From contig NZ_LT629759.1 in assembly GCF_900105025.1 (NCBI RefSeq), positions 744,001 through 808,000 on the forward strand: a stretch of DNA of 64,000 bases. Reading direction: 5' to 3'. How positions within the stretch are numbered: the first letter of the stretch is position 1; the number at the start of each line of letters is the position of its first letter. The translations under genes were made by a program, and so were the position numbers. The DNA comes from Parafannyhessea umbonata. GTDB lineage: Bacteria > Actinomycetota > Coriobacteriia > Coriobacteriales > Atopobiaceae. Below are positions 1 through 6,859 of the stretch, in pieces. Below the pieces are notes generated by a model. That model was not told where the DNA came from. It saw only the letters and a program-made list of their open reading frames with translations, and searched no databases.

Positions 1-2
1 GC

Positions 3-239
3 ATCACGCAGAAACGGAAGATTGGACTCGCATGGCGCAACCCAGACCACGCTGCGGTTGGTCGAATCCTAAGGGCGTTCAACCCAGAGTACGTCTGGGT
101 GCGGTACTTCGACGCAATGGAAGACGCAATGTCCGTCAGGCAGTTCTACGTCGGTGACCGCTCTGCCCCGCTCCGCTGGTACAACACGCTCGGCGGAACG
201 CGATTCCAAGAGCTGTCGTTCGACATTATCGAGAGGTAG
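3..239 (+). CDS. Phage tail-associated protein, 3' fragment (DUF6711-like)
   Basis: An open frame entering from the left edge encodes about 78 residues and ends in TAG two bases before the next gene. The readable protein has a KRKIGLAW start, a YVWVRYFDAMED strand, a FYVGDRSAPL motif and ends LSFDIIER. This layout resembles the small DUF6711-type proteins encoded just before the tail-tip gene in siphophages of Gram-positive hosts; that assignment is from memory of the family. The N-terminus is missing. It is probably a minor structural or chaperone protein of the distal tail. Confidence 0.55.
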   Translation: MTQKRKIGLAWRNPDHAAVGRILRAFNPEYVWVRYFDAMEDAMSVRQFYVGDRSAPLRWYNTLGGTRFQELSFDIIER

Positions 240-242
240 CCA

Positions 243-2543
243 ATGCAGGCGATATCGACAGAGTTCAGCAAGGCGCTGCTCGAGAACTCGACACTGCTCG
301 TGAAGGCGAGCCTAAAGCTCGCTGACGGGACGGTCAAAGAGCTGACCGGCGATGACATAACCGCGCTCTCCTACGAGCAGGCCACAAGCTCAGACCAGTC
401 ATTCGACATAGGCTCGGCAGTCATAGGCAAGTGCAGCATCACGCTCAACAACCACGACAGGCGCTTTGACAAGTACGACTTCACGAACGCGATGCTTATA
501 CCGTACGTCGGCAAGAGCTTCGGCGGCACGGAGGTACAAGGCGCTGAGCACACTGTGCCCACAACAGAGTGGCTCCGCAAGGGCACGTACGTCGTGGACC
601 AGCCAGACTCGTACGGCGGGACAATACAGCTTAGCTGCCTAGACTACCTGACGAAGCTCGAGGACAAGCTGTCTACAATCGACGTCTCGTATCCGTGCTC
701 TGCGATTGACTTGGCCGAGACGATATTCACAAAGAACGGCGTGCTCTTCTCACACGACGATTTCACTCCTGTGTACAACCCGACGATAACAGAGGCTCCG
801 AAGAACACCGACTACTCATGCCTACAGGTCGTGTCGTACCTAGCTCAGCTAATGGGCGGCTGGATTAGATGCGACTCGCTTGGCGGCGCGTTCATCTCTT
901 GGTACAAGACCTCTTCCCTCGAGCAAGAGTCATGGCTCGATGGCGGAGACTTCTCTGGCCCTGAGTCCACGTACAACACCGGCTCAACGGCAGACGGAGG
1001 CTCGTTCTCCGACTACTCGTCGGGAGATTCGTACGACGGCGGCTCGTTCACGTCGAACGATGACGTAGGTCACATCTATCGGCCGAAGACCGTCACCGTG
1101 ATGACCGATGACGTCGTGATAACCGGCGTCAGCGTGAAGGCCCAGAACGAGGTGAAGAAAGACGAGAGCGGAAGGGAGACCAACGGCGCTGACGGAGAGA
1201 CCTACCTTGCCGGTTCGGAAGGATACGTAATCTCGATTTCCAACAACCCATTCGTGAAGTACGGGACGGCGGAGGCATGCGCAAAGGCGCTGTACAAGCG
1301 CATAGGTGGCATGAAGCTCAGGCCGTTCACCGCGACCGCTCCGTCAGACCCGTCAATAGAGGCCGGCGACCCAGTAATCGTCTCTGACTATACGGGCGCT
1401 ATGCACGTGTCGTACGTGACGAGCCTAAAGCTAACGGTCAACAACTCAGAGACGTTCAAGTGCTCGGCCAAGTCGGCGTCACGTAACAGCGCGGCTGGTG
1501 CATCAGCAACGACGCAGGCCATAGTCGCTGCACGAAACGAGGTGAAGCGCGCTCAGACGGCGATTGAGCTTGCCAAGGAGGACCTTGAGAAGCGAATCAG
1601 CGAGAAGAACAGCGGCATGTTCCACACCGAGGAGACGCTCTCTGACGGCTCGACCGTCTACTACCTTCACGACAAGCCGACGATAGCGGCGTCTCAGATT
1701 ATCTGGAAGATGAACTCTCTCGCTGTGTCCGTTTCCACTGACGGAGGAGCGACGTGGGCATACGGCGTCACGGCGACGGGCACCGCGATACTAGACCGAA
1801 TCTACGCGGTCGGCATCGACGCGAGCCACATCAACTCTGGTACGTACACCGTAACCGACAGCAATGGCAACGTCCGCGTCAGGATTGGACCCGGCGTTCC
1901 CACGTGCATGGAAATAGCAAACCCGTACAACGTTTCCGAGATGATACCAGTGTCGAATGCGATTCTCTCGTCGCCTGTCAGCGAAAAGCAGCAGGGTAAA
2001 TATATGAACCAGTTCACCCAGAGTGAGATGGTTTCTGGAATAGAGCGTAAAGTTGAACACGCGACAATCGTGTCTGGGAAAGTGTCTTCTGGATATGGCG
2101 GGAGCATAGCGTTTATGTACTCTGCATACGAGTCGATAGACACGCACATATGGGACCTGAACGTGAACAACAGGGGGACGATAGACTATACGAACACTCT
2201 CTATGTGGACGGGATTGTGACGATATATCTTTCTGTTATCGAAGACGGAAAGCAGTTCTCTTATAAGAAGAGCGACGAAGAGAAGTGCATAGGCCTTTAC
2301 GGATTCGGAGCATATGATTACTCTCCGTCGAAGGACTCCGATTTGACATATGACACAAGCAGGACTAAGAACACTAACTATACAATTGACTCCTTGTCGC
2401 CGCTCAAACAATACAAGTTCGAGATTTGGGCAGACGTAAGTTGGCATGGCAAGAATGAATCGTGGCCTGGCAAGGCGTCTGACATTAAGAACCCGGCAAC
2501 GCTAACAATAGGTGGCGGACAGGTTCTCGCAATCCCGTGCTAA
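243..2543 (+). CDS. Phage minor tail / tail-tip structural protein
   Basis: A 766-residue protein, the largest in the prophage arm. The first ~250 residues (ASLKLADGTVKELTGDD, then LNNHDRRFDKYDF) match the N-terminal layout of distal tail/baseplate proteins of Gram-positive siphophages. A low-complexity Gly/Ser/Tyr/Asp stretch follows at about residues 235-275, then a second structural block, a helical segment near 425-460, and a C-terminal beta-rich part (about 560-766) likely to be a host-contacting domain. The start ATG lies four bases after the previous stop, and the gene overlaps the next ORF by a few bases. From about base 2000 the codons are AT-richer than before, which suggests the receptor-proximal end was exchanged by recombination. 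No endopeptidase motif was recognised. Confidence 0.82.
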   Translation: MQAISTEFSKALLENSTLLVKASLKLADGTVKELTGDDITALSYEQATSSDQSFDIGSAVIGKCSITLNNHDRRFDKYDFTNAMLIPYVGKSFGGTEVQGAEHTVPTTEWLRKGTYVVDQPDSYGGTIQLSCLDYLTKLEDKLSTIDVSYPCSAIDLAETIFTKNGVLFSHDDFTPVYNPTITEAPKNTDYSCLQVVSYLAQLMGGWIRCDSLGGAFISWYKTSSLEQESWLDGGDFSGPESTYNTGSTADGGSFSDYSSGDSYDGGSFTSNDDVGHIYRPKTVTVMTDDVVITGVSVKAQNEVKKDESGRETNGADGETYLAGSEGYVISISNNPFVKYGTAEACAKALYKRIGGMKLRPFTATAPSDPSIEAGDPVIVSDYTGAMHVSYVTSLKLTVNNSETFKCSAKSASRNSAAGASATTQAIVAARNEVKRAQTAIELAKEDLEKRISEKNSGMFHTEETLSDGSTVYYLHDKPTIAASQIIWKMNSLAVSVSTDGGATWAYGVTATGTAILDRIYAVGIDASHINSGTYTVTDSNGNVRVRIGPGVPTCMEIANPYNVSEMIPVSNAILSSPVSEKQQGKYMNQFTQSEMVSGIERKVEHATIVSGKVSSGYGGSIAFMYSAYESIDTHIWDLNVNNRGTIDYTNTLYVDGIVTIYLSVIEDGKQFSYKKSDEEKCIGLYGFGAYDYSPSKDSDLTYDTSRTKNTNYTIDSLSPLKQYKFEIWADVSWHGKNESWPGKASDIKNPATLTIGGGQVLAIPC

Positions 2544-2977
2544 CGACTCCAATCGGTTGCACGTGGGTTCTCCTGCGTGGCTGTTCAATGTCTCTAGGCA
2601 ACGAGAGATTGGTATTCGACTTGGAACCATGGATTGCGCAGCTGCTCGTGTCAGTTCTGACGATAGTGGCGACCATCACAATAGCGATTCGCAACAACCA
2701 GCGCTCTGACGAGGGCAAAAACGAGCAAATGCTAGACAAGATAGGGGACCTAAAGGCCGCAGTGCTCCTCGGCAATCAGGACTCTGCGGCTACGCGCAAG
2801 GAGGTCTCAGAGCTAAAGACGGACATTAAGGCTCACTCAATCCAGCTCACGCAGCAGGCAGTGCGCCTTGAGAACGTGGAGGCGACGGCGAGGGAGGCCC
2901 TCTCTGCGACAAAGGAACTCCAACACCGGCTCGACATAATGCAGGAACCTGACGAGAGGATTGGGCTAAATGATTAA
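2537..2977 (+). CDS. Small phage membrane/coiled-coil protein (lysis-associated?)
   Basis: A 146-residue protein read from a GTG that overlaps the tail gene's stop. An internal ATG at 2588 (MSLGNERL...) is an equally plausible start; neither has a good ribosome binding site. From the internal start, one hydrophobic helix (WIAQLLVSVLTIVATITIAI) lies near the N-terminus. A charged heptad-like region follows (SELKTDIKAHSIQLTQQAVRLENVEATA), typical of a coiled coil. It directly precedes and overlaps the holin gene, so an accessory lysis role is possible. XhlA-type proteins have the reverse order (coil then membrane helix), so the family is not certain. Confidence 0.65.
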   Translation: MLTTPIGCTWVLLRGCSMSLGNERLVFDLEPWIAQLLVSVLTIVATITIAIRNNQRSDEGKNEQMLDKIGDLKAAVLLGNQDSAATRKEVSELKTDIKAHSIQLTQQAVRLENVEATAREALSATKELQHRLDIMQEPDERIGLND

Positions 2978-3242
2978 CTGGAAGGTACGCGCATACAACA
3001 AGAACTTCTGGCTCGCACTCATCCCCGCAGCTCTGCTGTTGGTGCAGGCTGTTCTAGCTTGCTTCGGCGTCACGTGGGACTACACACAGGTTTCGCAGGA
3101 GCTTATCGGAGTAGTTAACGCGCTCTTTGCGGTGCTCGCAATCGTCGGCGTTGTCAACGACCCGACCACCGCGACGCTCAGCGACTCCGCGCAGGCATCC
3201 TCGTACGACCGTCCGCGAGATGACTCCAATGATGAGGATTAG
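2970..3242 (+). CDS. Holin, phi LC3 family
   Basis: A 90-residue protein with the hallmarks of phi LC3-type holins: the NWKVRAYNKNFWLALIPA N-terminus, two hydrophobic helices (about residues 12-32 and 45-62), and the GVVNDPTTATLSDSAQA segment, followed by a charged, Asp-rich tail. Holins of this family accumulate in the membrane and open holes that let the endolysin reach peptidoglycan. The start overlaps the upstream coiled-coil ORF by 8 bases, and the endolysin gene follows after one tiny ORF, giving a normal lysis cassette. Confidence 0.9.
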   Translation: MINWKVRAYNKNFWLALIPAALLLVQAVLACFGVTWDYTQVSQELIGVVNALFAVLAIVGVVNDPTTATLSDSAQASSYDRPRDDSNDED

Positions 3243-3399
3243 TTTGCCAGAGAAGAGGCAGTGCTGCATGTGCGGTAGCCCAATGGTAGAGGTCCTCCAC
3301 AGGGTGACGAACCCGGCGCGTCAGGACTGGCAGTGTCCTCGTTGCCTCCATGTGGAACATGACGTGTACGAGAACGAGTCTGGGGATGATGAACGATGA
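3220..3399 (+). CDS. Small phage zinc-ribbon protein
   Basis: About 59 residues. The start may be any of three in-frame ATGs at 3220, 3229 or 3232, all overlapping the end of the holin gene. Two Cys-x-x-Cys pairs (QCCMCG and WQCPRC) separated by about 25 residues indicate a single zinc ribbon; the tail is acidic (ENESGDDER). The stop overlaps the endolysin start (ATGA), so translation is probably coupled. The function is unknown; such mini zinc fingers are common between phage lysis genes. Confidence 0.65.
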   Translation: MTPMMRISLPEKRQCCMCGSPMVEVLHRVTNPARQDWQCPRCLHVEHDVYENESGDDER

Positions 3400-4457
3400 C
3401 GCTCACGTACAACCAGCGTGCGGCTGAAATCATGCTGCACCTCGTCAATCACTCGGCTCATGGTTACAGCCAGCCCGCCCGCGCTGGCGACGGCACCATA
3501 GAGACGCTCAAGCTCTCGGACGGCACGGTGACAACGGTCCACGGTGGCGACTACGACTGCAGCGAGGCAGTGCGCATGTGCTACGTCGCGGCGGGCGTGC
3601 TGCCGCGCGGGTGCTACATGTGGACGGGCAACGAGGCGAGCCTCCTGCAATCGCACGGATTCGCGGGCGTGGGCCTCGGAGACCTCCGCGTCGGAGACGT
3701 GCTGCTCCGACGCGGACACACTGAGATGGTGGTCAGCGTCGGCGGAAAGCTCATGCAGGCGGGCTTCCGCATCTCTGAGCGTCACACCATTAGTGGCGTG
3801 AAGGGCGACCAGACGGGTTGGGAGAGCGCCTACAGTGCGCTCAACCCGGGTGCATGGAGCTGGGCCTACCGATACGTTGGCGGACAGCCAACGGGCGCAA
3901 GCAAGGCCACCGTCCACAACGCGACGGTATCAATGTCCATCCCAGCGGGCACCTACCAGTGCGTGGTCGATGCCCTCAACGTTCGCTCCGGCGCGGGCAC
4001 GGGCTACGCCAAGGTCGCCCAGTACCACAAGGGCGAGACCGTCGTACTCGACGGAAGCGCCACGGTCGCGAACGGTTGTGTCTGGGGCCGTTACGTTGGT
4101 GGCTCCGGCAAGACTCGCTACATCGCCGTCCGTACAACTGGCGGCATGGAGTACCTGCGCAAGTCCGGTGCCGCTGCAAAGCCAGCAGCGAGGCCAGCAG
4201 CGATGCCAGCTGCAAGCTCGTCGGTACCGGCTGGACGCTACGTCTGCGTCGTGAGTGCTCTCAACGTGCGCGCTGCTCCAACGACGTCTTCTGCGGTAGT
4301 GGCTAAGTACCGCAAGGGCCAGAGCGTCACGCTCGATGGCTTCTCGGCAACCGCCAACGGGTGCGTTTGGGGTCGATACACAGGGGCAACGAGCGGGAAG
4401 AAGCGCTACGTCGCCGTGCGCACGCTTTCTGGTTCCGTGTACCTTCGAAAGCAATAG
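3396..4457 (+). CDS. Phage endolysin: NlpC/P60-like peptidoglycan hydrolase with two C-terminal SH3 repeats
   Basis: A 353-residue protein. Residues ~1-165 form a papain-fold hydrolase: GGDYDCSEAVRMCY carries the likely nucleophile Cys (about residue 54), and GHTEMVVSV (about 109-117) supplies the His. This resembles Gram-positive phage amidases/endopeptidases. Two homologous wall-binding repeats follow, starting YQCVVDALNVRSGAG (about 187) and YVCVVSALNVRAAPT (about 284). Each ends with CVWGRY..KRY/TRYIAVRT and a YLRK terminus. An Ala/Pro linker (AAAKPAARPAAMPAASS) separates them. There is no signal peptide, consistent with holin-dependent release. The bond cleaved cannot be told from sequence alone. 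Confidence 0.88.
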   Translation: MTLTYNQRAAEIMLHLVNHSAHGYSQPARAGDGTIETLKLSDGTVTTVHGGDYDCSEAVRMCYVAAGVLPRGCYMWTGNEASLLQSHGFAGVGLGDLRVGDVLLRRGHTEMVVSVGGKLMQAGFRISERHTISGVKGDQTGWESAYSALNPGAWSWAYRYVGGQPTGASKATVHNATVSMSIPAGTYQCVVDALNVRSGAGTGYAKVAQYHKGETVVLDGSATVANGCVWGRYVGGSGKTRYIAVRTTGGMEYLRKSGAAAKPAARPAAMPAASSSVPAGRYVCVVSALNVRAAPTTSSAVVAKYRKGQSVTLDGFSATANGCVWGRYTGATSGKKRYVAVRTLSGSVYLRKQ

Positions 4458-4478
4458 AGCACACCAATAGTCGTGTCT

Positions 4479-4514
4479 GGGGCATGGGCGAGAGCCTGTG
4501 CCCCGATTTCTTTT
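4479..4514 (+). terminator. Rho-independent terminator after the endolysin gene
   Basis: GGGGCA and TGCCCC flank an inner GGGC/GCCT stem with a GAGA loop, followed by ATTTCTTTT. It lies 22 bases after the endolysin stop and separates the lysis genes from the fibre gene that follows. Confidence 0.75.
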
Positions 4515-4583
4515 AAAGCCATCGGGCACGTACGGGACGGCGAGCAAGATGACAATCAGCTCAGTAGAAACGGGAGGTGCCAA

Positions 4584-5636
4584 GTGGCAATACAGATGCG
4601 CAGGGGAAAGTACGAGCTGCTCGACCCGTCGAAGCTCATGCCCGGAGAGTGGGCAATCGTGCTCGAGTCCGACCCGAACGGCACGGGCGGTCGCTCGCTC
4701 TACATGTGCTTCTCGCCCGGAGTCGTTAAGCGGATAGCCACCGTTGAGGACATGGCGACAATCATCGCCAACGCTGAGCCAGAGGTGTCGGCGAACATCA
4801 TGAAGATTGCCACCGACACGAACGCCGCCATAACGGATGCCGAGAATAAGCGAGTGGCGGCTGAGAACTCTAGGGTCAGCGCCGAGAGCGCACGCGAGAC
4901 AAAGCAGGCGTCGAACAACAGCGCCCAGGCGTCCAACAACAGCGCGCAGTCTAGTAACAACTCCAAGCAGACTGCGAATAACTCGTCCCAGTCATCGAAC
5001 AACACCGCTCAGGCGAAGAACAACGCAGACCAAGCGCAGAACAACGCTGCTGCCAAAGGCATGACGTTCTCCGTCCTGTCATCTTCGCAGTACGCCAAGA
5101 CAACCGACAACACGCACAACAAGCCGACGATAACCGGCAAGACCGGTGTTATGTACCTCACGCCTCGCATAAGCGGCGCGACAGACGATGACAAGTACGA
5201 CCAGTGGATGTACCTGAACTCAGCGTGGGAGCTGATGGGAGAGACTGGCTCGCACGTTGACCCTGTTACAACGTCGGATATCGACTCAATAACAAGCGGA
5301 ACGAGCGTTACCGCCGACAGGTACCTCAACGCGACCGGACTCACGTACTGGTGGGCCAAGGCGAAGAGCGCCCTGTCATCCGTGTTCGCCGCGAAGTCTC
5401 ACACGCACACGGAGTCTCAGGTGACGAACCTCAGCACAGACCTGTCGAACCTGAGCAGCAGGGCATCGTCGCTCGAGAGCAGGGCAACGTCTCTCGAGAC
5501 GAACGTCACGTCTCTAAAGAAGTCCATTCCAGTCTACTACTACAGCTCAGCTCCAACGGAGTCCACGGTCAAGTCGGAGCACACTACGCCGTGCCTCGTC
5601 GTGGTCAAGGGCGGGGCAACGTACCTTGTCGAATAG
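4584..5636 (+). CDS. Phage fibre / receptor-binding (upper baseplate-type) protein
   Basis: The frame opens further upstream, but the GTG at 4584 has a GGGAGGTG site 4 bases before it and gives the typical N-terminus VAIQMRRGKYELLDPSKL...PGEWAIVLESDP, seen in fibre proteins of Gram-positive siphophages. This start yields about 350 residues. Residues ~1-60 are the virion-attachment head. About 109-157 hold seven tandem seven-residue repeats built on S-N-N-S-A-Q. A tail-fibre-like middle follows (TDDDKYDQWMYLNSAWELMG), then C-terminal heptad repeats (LSSRASSLESRATSLETNVTSLK). This is consistent with a trimeric coiled-coil shaft. It sits downstream of the lysis genes and heads a run of three tiny ORFs. 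Confidence 0.8.
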   Translation: MAIQMRRGKYELLDPSKLMPGEWAIVLESDPNGTGGRSLYMCFSPGVVKRIATVEDMATIIANAEPEVSANIMKIATDTNAAITDAENKRVAAENSRVSAESARETKQASNNSAQASNNSAQSSNNSKQTANNSSQSSNNTAQAKNNADQAQNNAAAKGMTFSVLSSSQYAKTTDNTHNKPTITGKTGVMYLTPRISGATDDDKYDQWMYLNSAWELMGETGSHVDPVTTSDIDSITSGTSVTADRYLNATGLTYWWAKAKSALSSVFAAKSHTHTESQVTNLSTDLSNLSSRASSLESRATSLETNVTSLKKSIPVYYYSSAPTESTVKSEHTTPCLVVVKGGATYLVE

Positions 5637-5647
5637 GAGGGCCAGTC

Positions 5648-5899
5648 ATGAGCATGTCGAGGACGAACGCGCCGTATGTCGTTGTCAGGGAGGTCGAGGT
5701 CGCGAAGAACAAACCGGCAACGGTCATCACCGCCCCTTCTGTCAGTGGCTACAGTTTTGTCTGCTGGTGCGGCGTAGCAACAGTAGGCGACGTTGGAGCG
5801 CCATATATCGCAAATGCATACAGTGCGGAAACTACTGTATGGGATGCGCTCGGAAAGGGAGAAAAGATTCAGGCCATAGCGCTCTATCAGAGAGACTAG
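5648..5899 (+). CDS. Small phage tail-tip-like protein, first of three MSM-start ORFs
   Basis: An 83-residue protein starting MSMSRTNAPYVVVREVEV, with a strong AGGAGG site 6 bases upstream. It is beta-strand-rich (TVITAPSVSGYSFVCWCGVATVGDV), with no signal peptide or membrane helix. Its position right after the fibre gene suggests a receptor-binding or fibre-cap subunit; this is inference. Its first nine bases, ATGAGCATG, are identical to those of the ORFs at 5963 and 6333. Confidence 0.6.
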   Translation: MSMSRTNAPYVVVREVEVAKNKPATVITAPSVSGYSFVCWCGVATVGDVGAPYIANAYSAETTVWDALGKGEKIQAIALYQRD

Positions 5900-5909
5900 G
5901 GAGGTAGAA

Positions 5910-5966
5910 ATGCTCTTCGAGAGAGAGAGAGAGAGTAAGGCTCGCGCGGCTGGTGGTGCCGCATGA
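5910..5966 (+). CDS. 18-codon ORF carrying a (GA)8 dinucleotide run
   Basis: ATG at 5910 is preceded by GGGAGG at a good distance and reads MLFERERESKARAAGGAA before TGA, which overlaps the ATG of the next ORF (ATGA at 5963). Bases 5919-5935 are an uninterrupted GA repeat. It may act as a leader that couples ribosomes into the following gene, whose own start lacks a Shine-Dalgarno sequence. It is too short for codon statistics and could be non-coding. Confidence 0.35.
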   Translation: MLFERERESKARAAGGAA

Positions 5967-6313
5967 GCATGACGCAGCTGCACGGCGACACGGGATGGGT
6001 GTGCATCGCCGGGGTGAACGACTCGAACGGCCTGTACTACCGCGTGAAGAACGGGTTCTGCACGGTCTTCGGAGACGGTGGCTCGGTGTGGAATGGGAAC
6101 CCGAAGGCGAACGCGGAGGTGCTACTCGCTACGCTGCCTGCGGAGGCGCGCCCGAGTTTGGGTCCGTCGATAAATGTGTTATGCGGGCGCAACAAGGGCG
6201 TGGCGTTGGATTCGATATTGAAAGTGTATTCGGACGGTCGCGTGACGCTCTACACCTCCGTCACGAATACGAGCGGGTACTGGAACGGGAGCATCACGTA
6301 CCCCGTGTTGTAG
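5963..6313 (+). CDS. Small phage tail-tip/adhesin-like protein, second MSM-start ORF
   Basis: A 116-residue protein beginning MSMTQLHGDTGWVCIAGVND. A beta-rich body with LLATLPAEARPSLGP and a closing DGRVTLYTSVTNTSGYWNGSITYPVL resembles the terminal knob of phage fibre proteins (the Lx-P-xx-RP and DGRVTLY patterns recur in such domains; family recognition is approximate). There is no Shine-Dalgarno sequence close to the start; translation may depend on the 18-codon ORF that overlaps it. It is probably a virion adhesin or fibre cap. Confidence 0.6.
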   Translation: MSMTQLHGDTGWVCIAGVNDSNGLYYRVKNGFCTVFGDGGSVWNGNPKANAEVLLATLPAEARPSLGPSINVLCGRNKGVALDSILKVYSDGRVTLYTSVTNTSGYWNGSITYPVL

Positions 6314-6332
6314 GCCGTGTGGCGGTGGTCGC

Positions 6333-6638
6333 ATGAGCATGACTGGGATTGCTGGCCCGCTTATGGTCAAGAAGTTCTCGGCAACGGCAGCGACAGACAT
6401 AGGAAAAACTTTTGACCTTCATGTTGATTGCAGGATTGACGGATGGGTACCCCTGCTCGTGGCCGACGTGTTGACCAACCACGCAGGAAGTTTCACGATA
6501 AATCAAGCGGCAATAACAAGTGACGGTTTCGCATACGTCTCAATCTTCCAGCCGAACAACAATTGGAAGTCGGAGACGGTTAATGTCACGGTGCTCTATG
6601 TCAAAGCTGGCATGATTGCGAGTGAGGAGCGCTGGTAG
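6333..6638 (+). CDS. Small phage tail-tip-like protein, third MSM-start ORF
   Basis: A 101-residue protein starting MSMTGIAGPLMVKKFSATAATDIGKTFDLHVDCR, predicted to be beta-rich with a VNVTVLYVKAGMIASEERW ending. It is the last phage gene before the terminal hairpin. The 25 or so bases before its start are similar to those before the 5963 ORF (a GGCGG-TGGT...CGCATGAGCATGAC pattern). No database family was recognised; a structural role at the tail tip is inferred from position and composition. Confidence 0.55.
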   Translation: MSMTGIAGPLMVKKFSATAATDIGKTFDLHVDCRIDGWVPLLVADVLTNHAGSFTINQAAITSDGFAYVSIFQPNNNWKSETVNVTVLYVKAGMIASEERW

Positions 6639-6651
6639 AAGCTCAGGCACA

Positions 6652-6693
6652 GCCCCGTCCATCGGCCATTTCGGCTGGTGGGCGGGGCATTTT
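6652..6693 (+). terminator. Strong terminator closing the prophage
   Basis: The arms GCCCCGTCCATCGGCC and GGCTGGTGGGCGGGGC pair along almost their full length (three G-U wobbles), closed by ATTTC and followed by ATTTTAAG. It ends the phage late transcript and shields the host gene cca. Confidence 0.85.
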
Positions 6694-6706
6694 AAGAACA
6701 GAAATC

Positions 6707-6725
6707 TTGGTCCCAATTTGGTCCC
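6707..6725. repeat. TTGGTCCC direct repeat, candidate attachment-site region
   Basis: TTGGTCCC occurs twice, 11 bases apart (6707-6714 and 6718-6725), just outside the phage terminator, where low-GC phage-like sequence gives way to the cca leader. This is a reasonable place for attR, but the matching left-end copy lies outside the window, so the core cannot be defined. Confidence 0.35.
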
Positions 6726-6766
6726 TAATGTTACGTAGACACCATAACTGCTGTACTACTTGTATG

Positions 6767-6772
6767 TATAAT
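6767..6772 (+). promoter_or_regulatory. Possible -10 element upstream of cca
   Basis: A perfect TATAAT at 6767-6772 lies about 88 bases before the cca start, in an AT-rich stretch between the prophage terminator and the gene. There is no good -35 hexamer at 17 bases. If the prophage right end is where it seems, integration may have replaced the native upstream promoter region. Confidence 0.35.
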
Positions 6773-6859
6773 GCGTGCTACACGTGCTGCTTGTAATTGT
6801 CGTAACTGGCACACATACTGGCAAGTAGATGCCCCAGCACAGCCGCAGAGAGGTCCGCC

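Larger units (their letters stand above)
1..6725. mobile_element. Right end of an integrated prophage (siphovirus-type tail and lysis genes)
   Basis: Ten co-directional, tightly packed ORFs encode tail, holin, endolysin and fibre-like proteins. Their base composition is visibly lower in GC and richer in AAC/ACA/ATA codons than the host genes from 6860 onward. The block ends with a strong terminator at 6652-6693 and a short direct repeat before the host gene cca. No integrase, terminase or capsid gene is in view, so only the late tail/lysis arm is present; the left boundary and any integrase lie upstream of base 1. Whether the phage is inducible cannot be judged. Confidence 0.88.
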
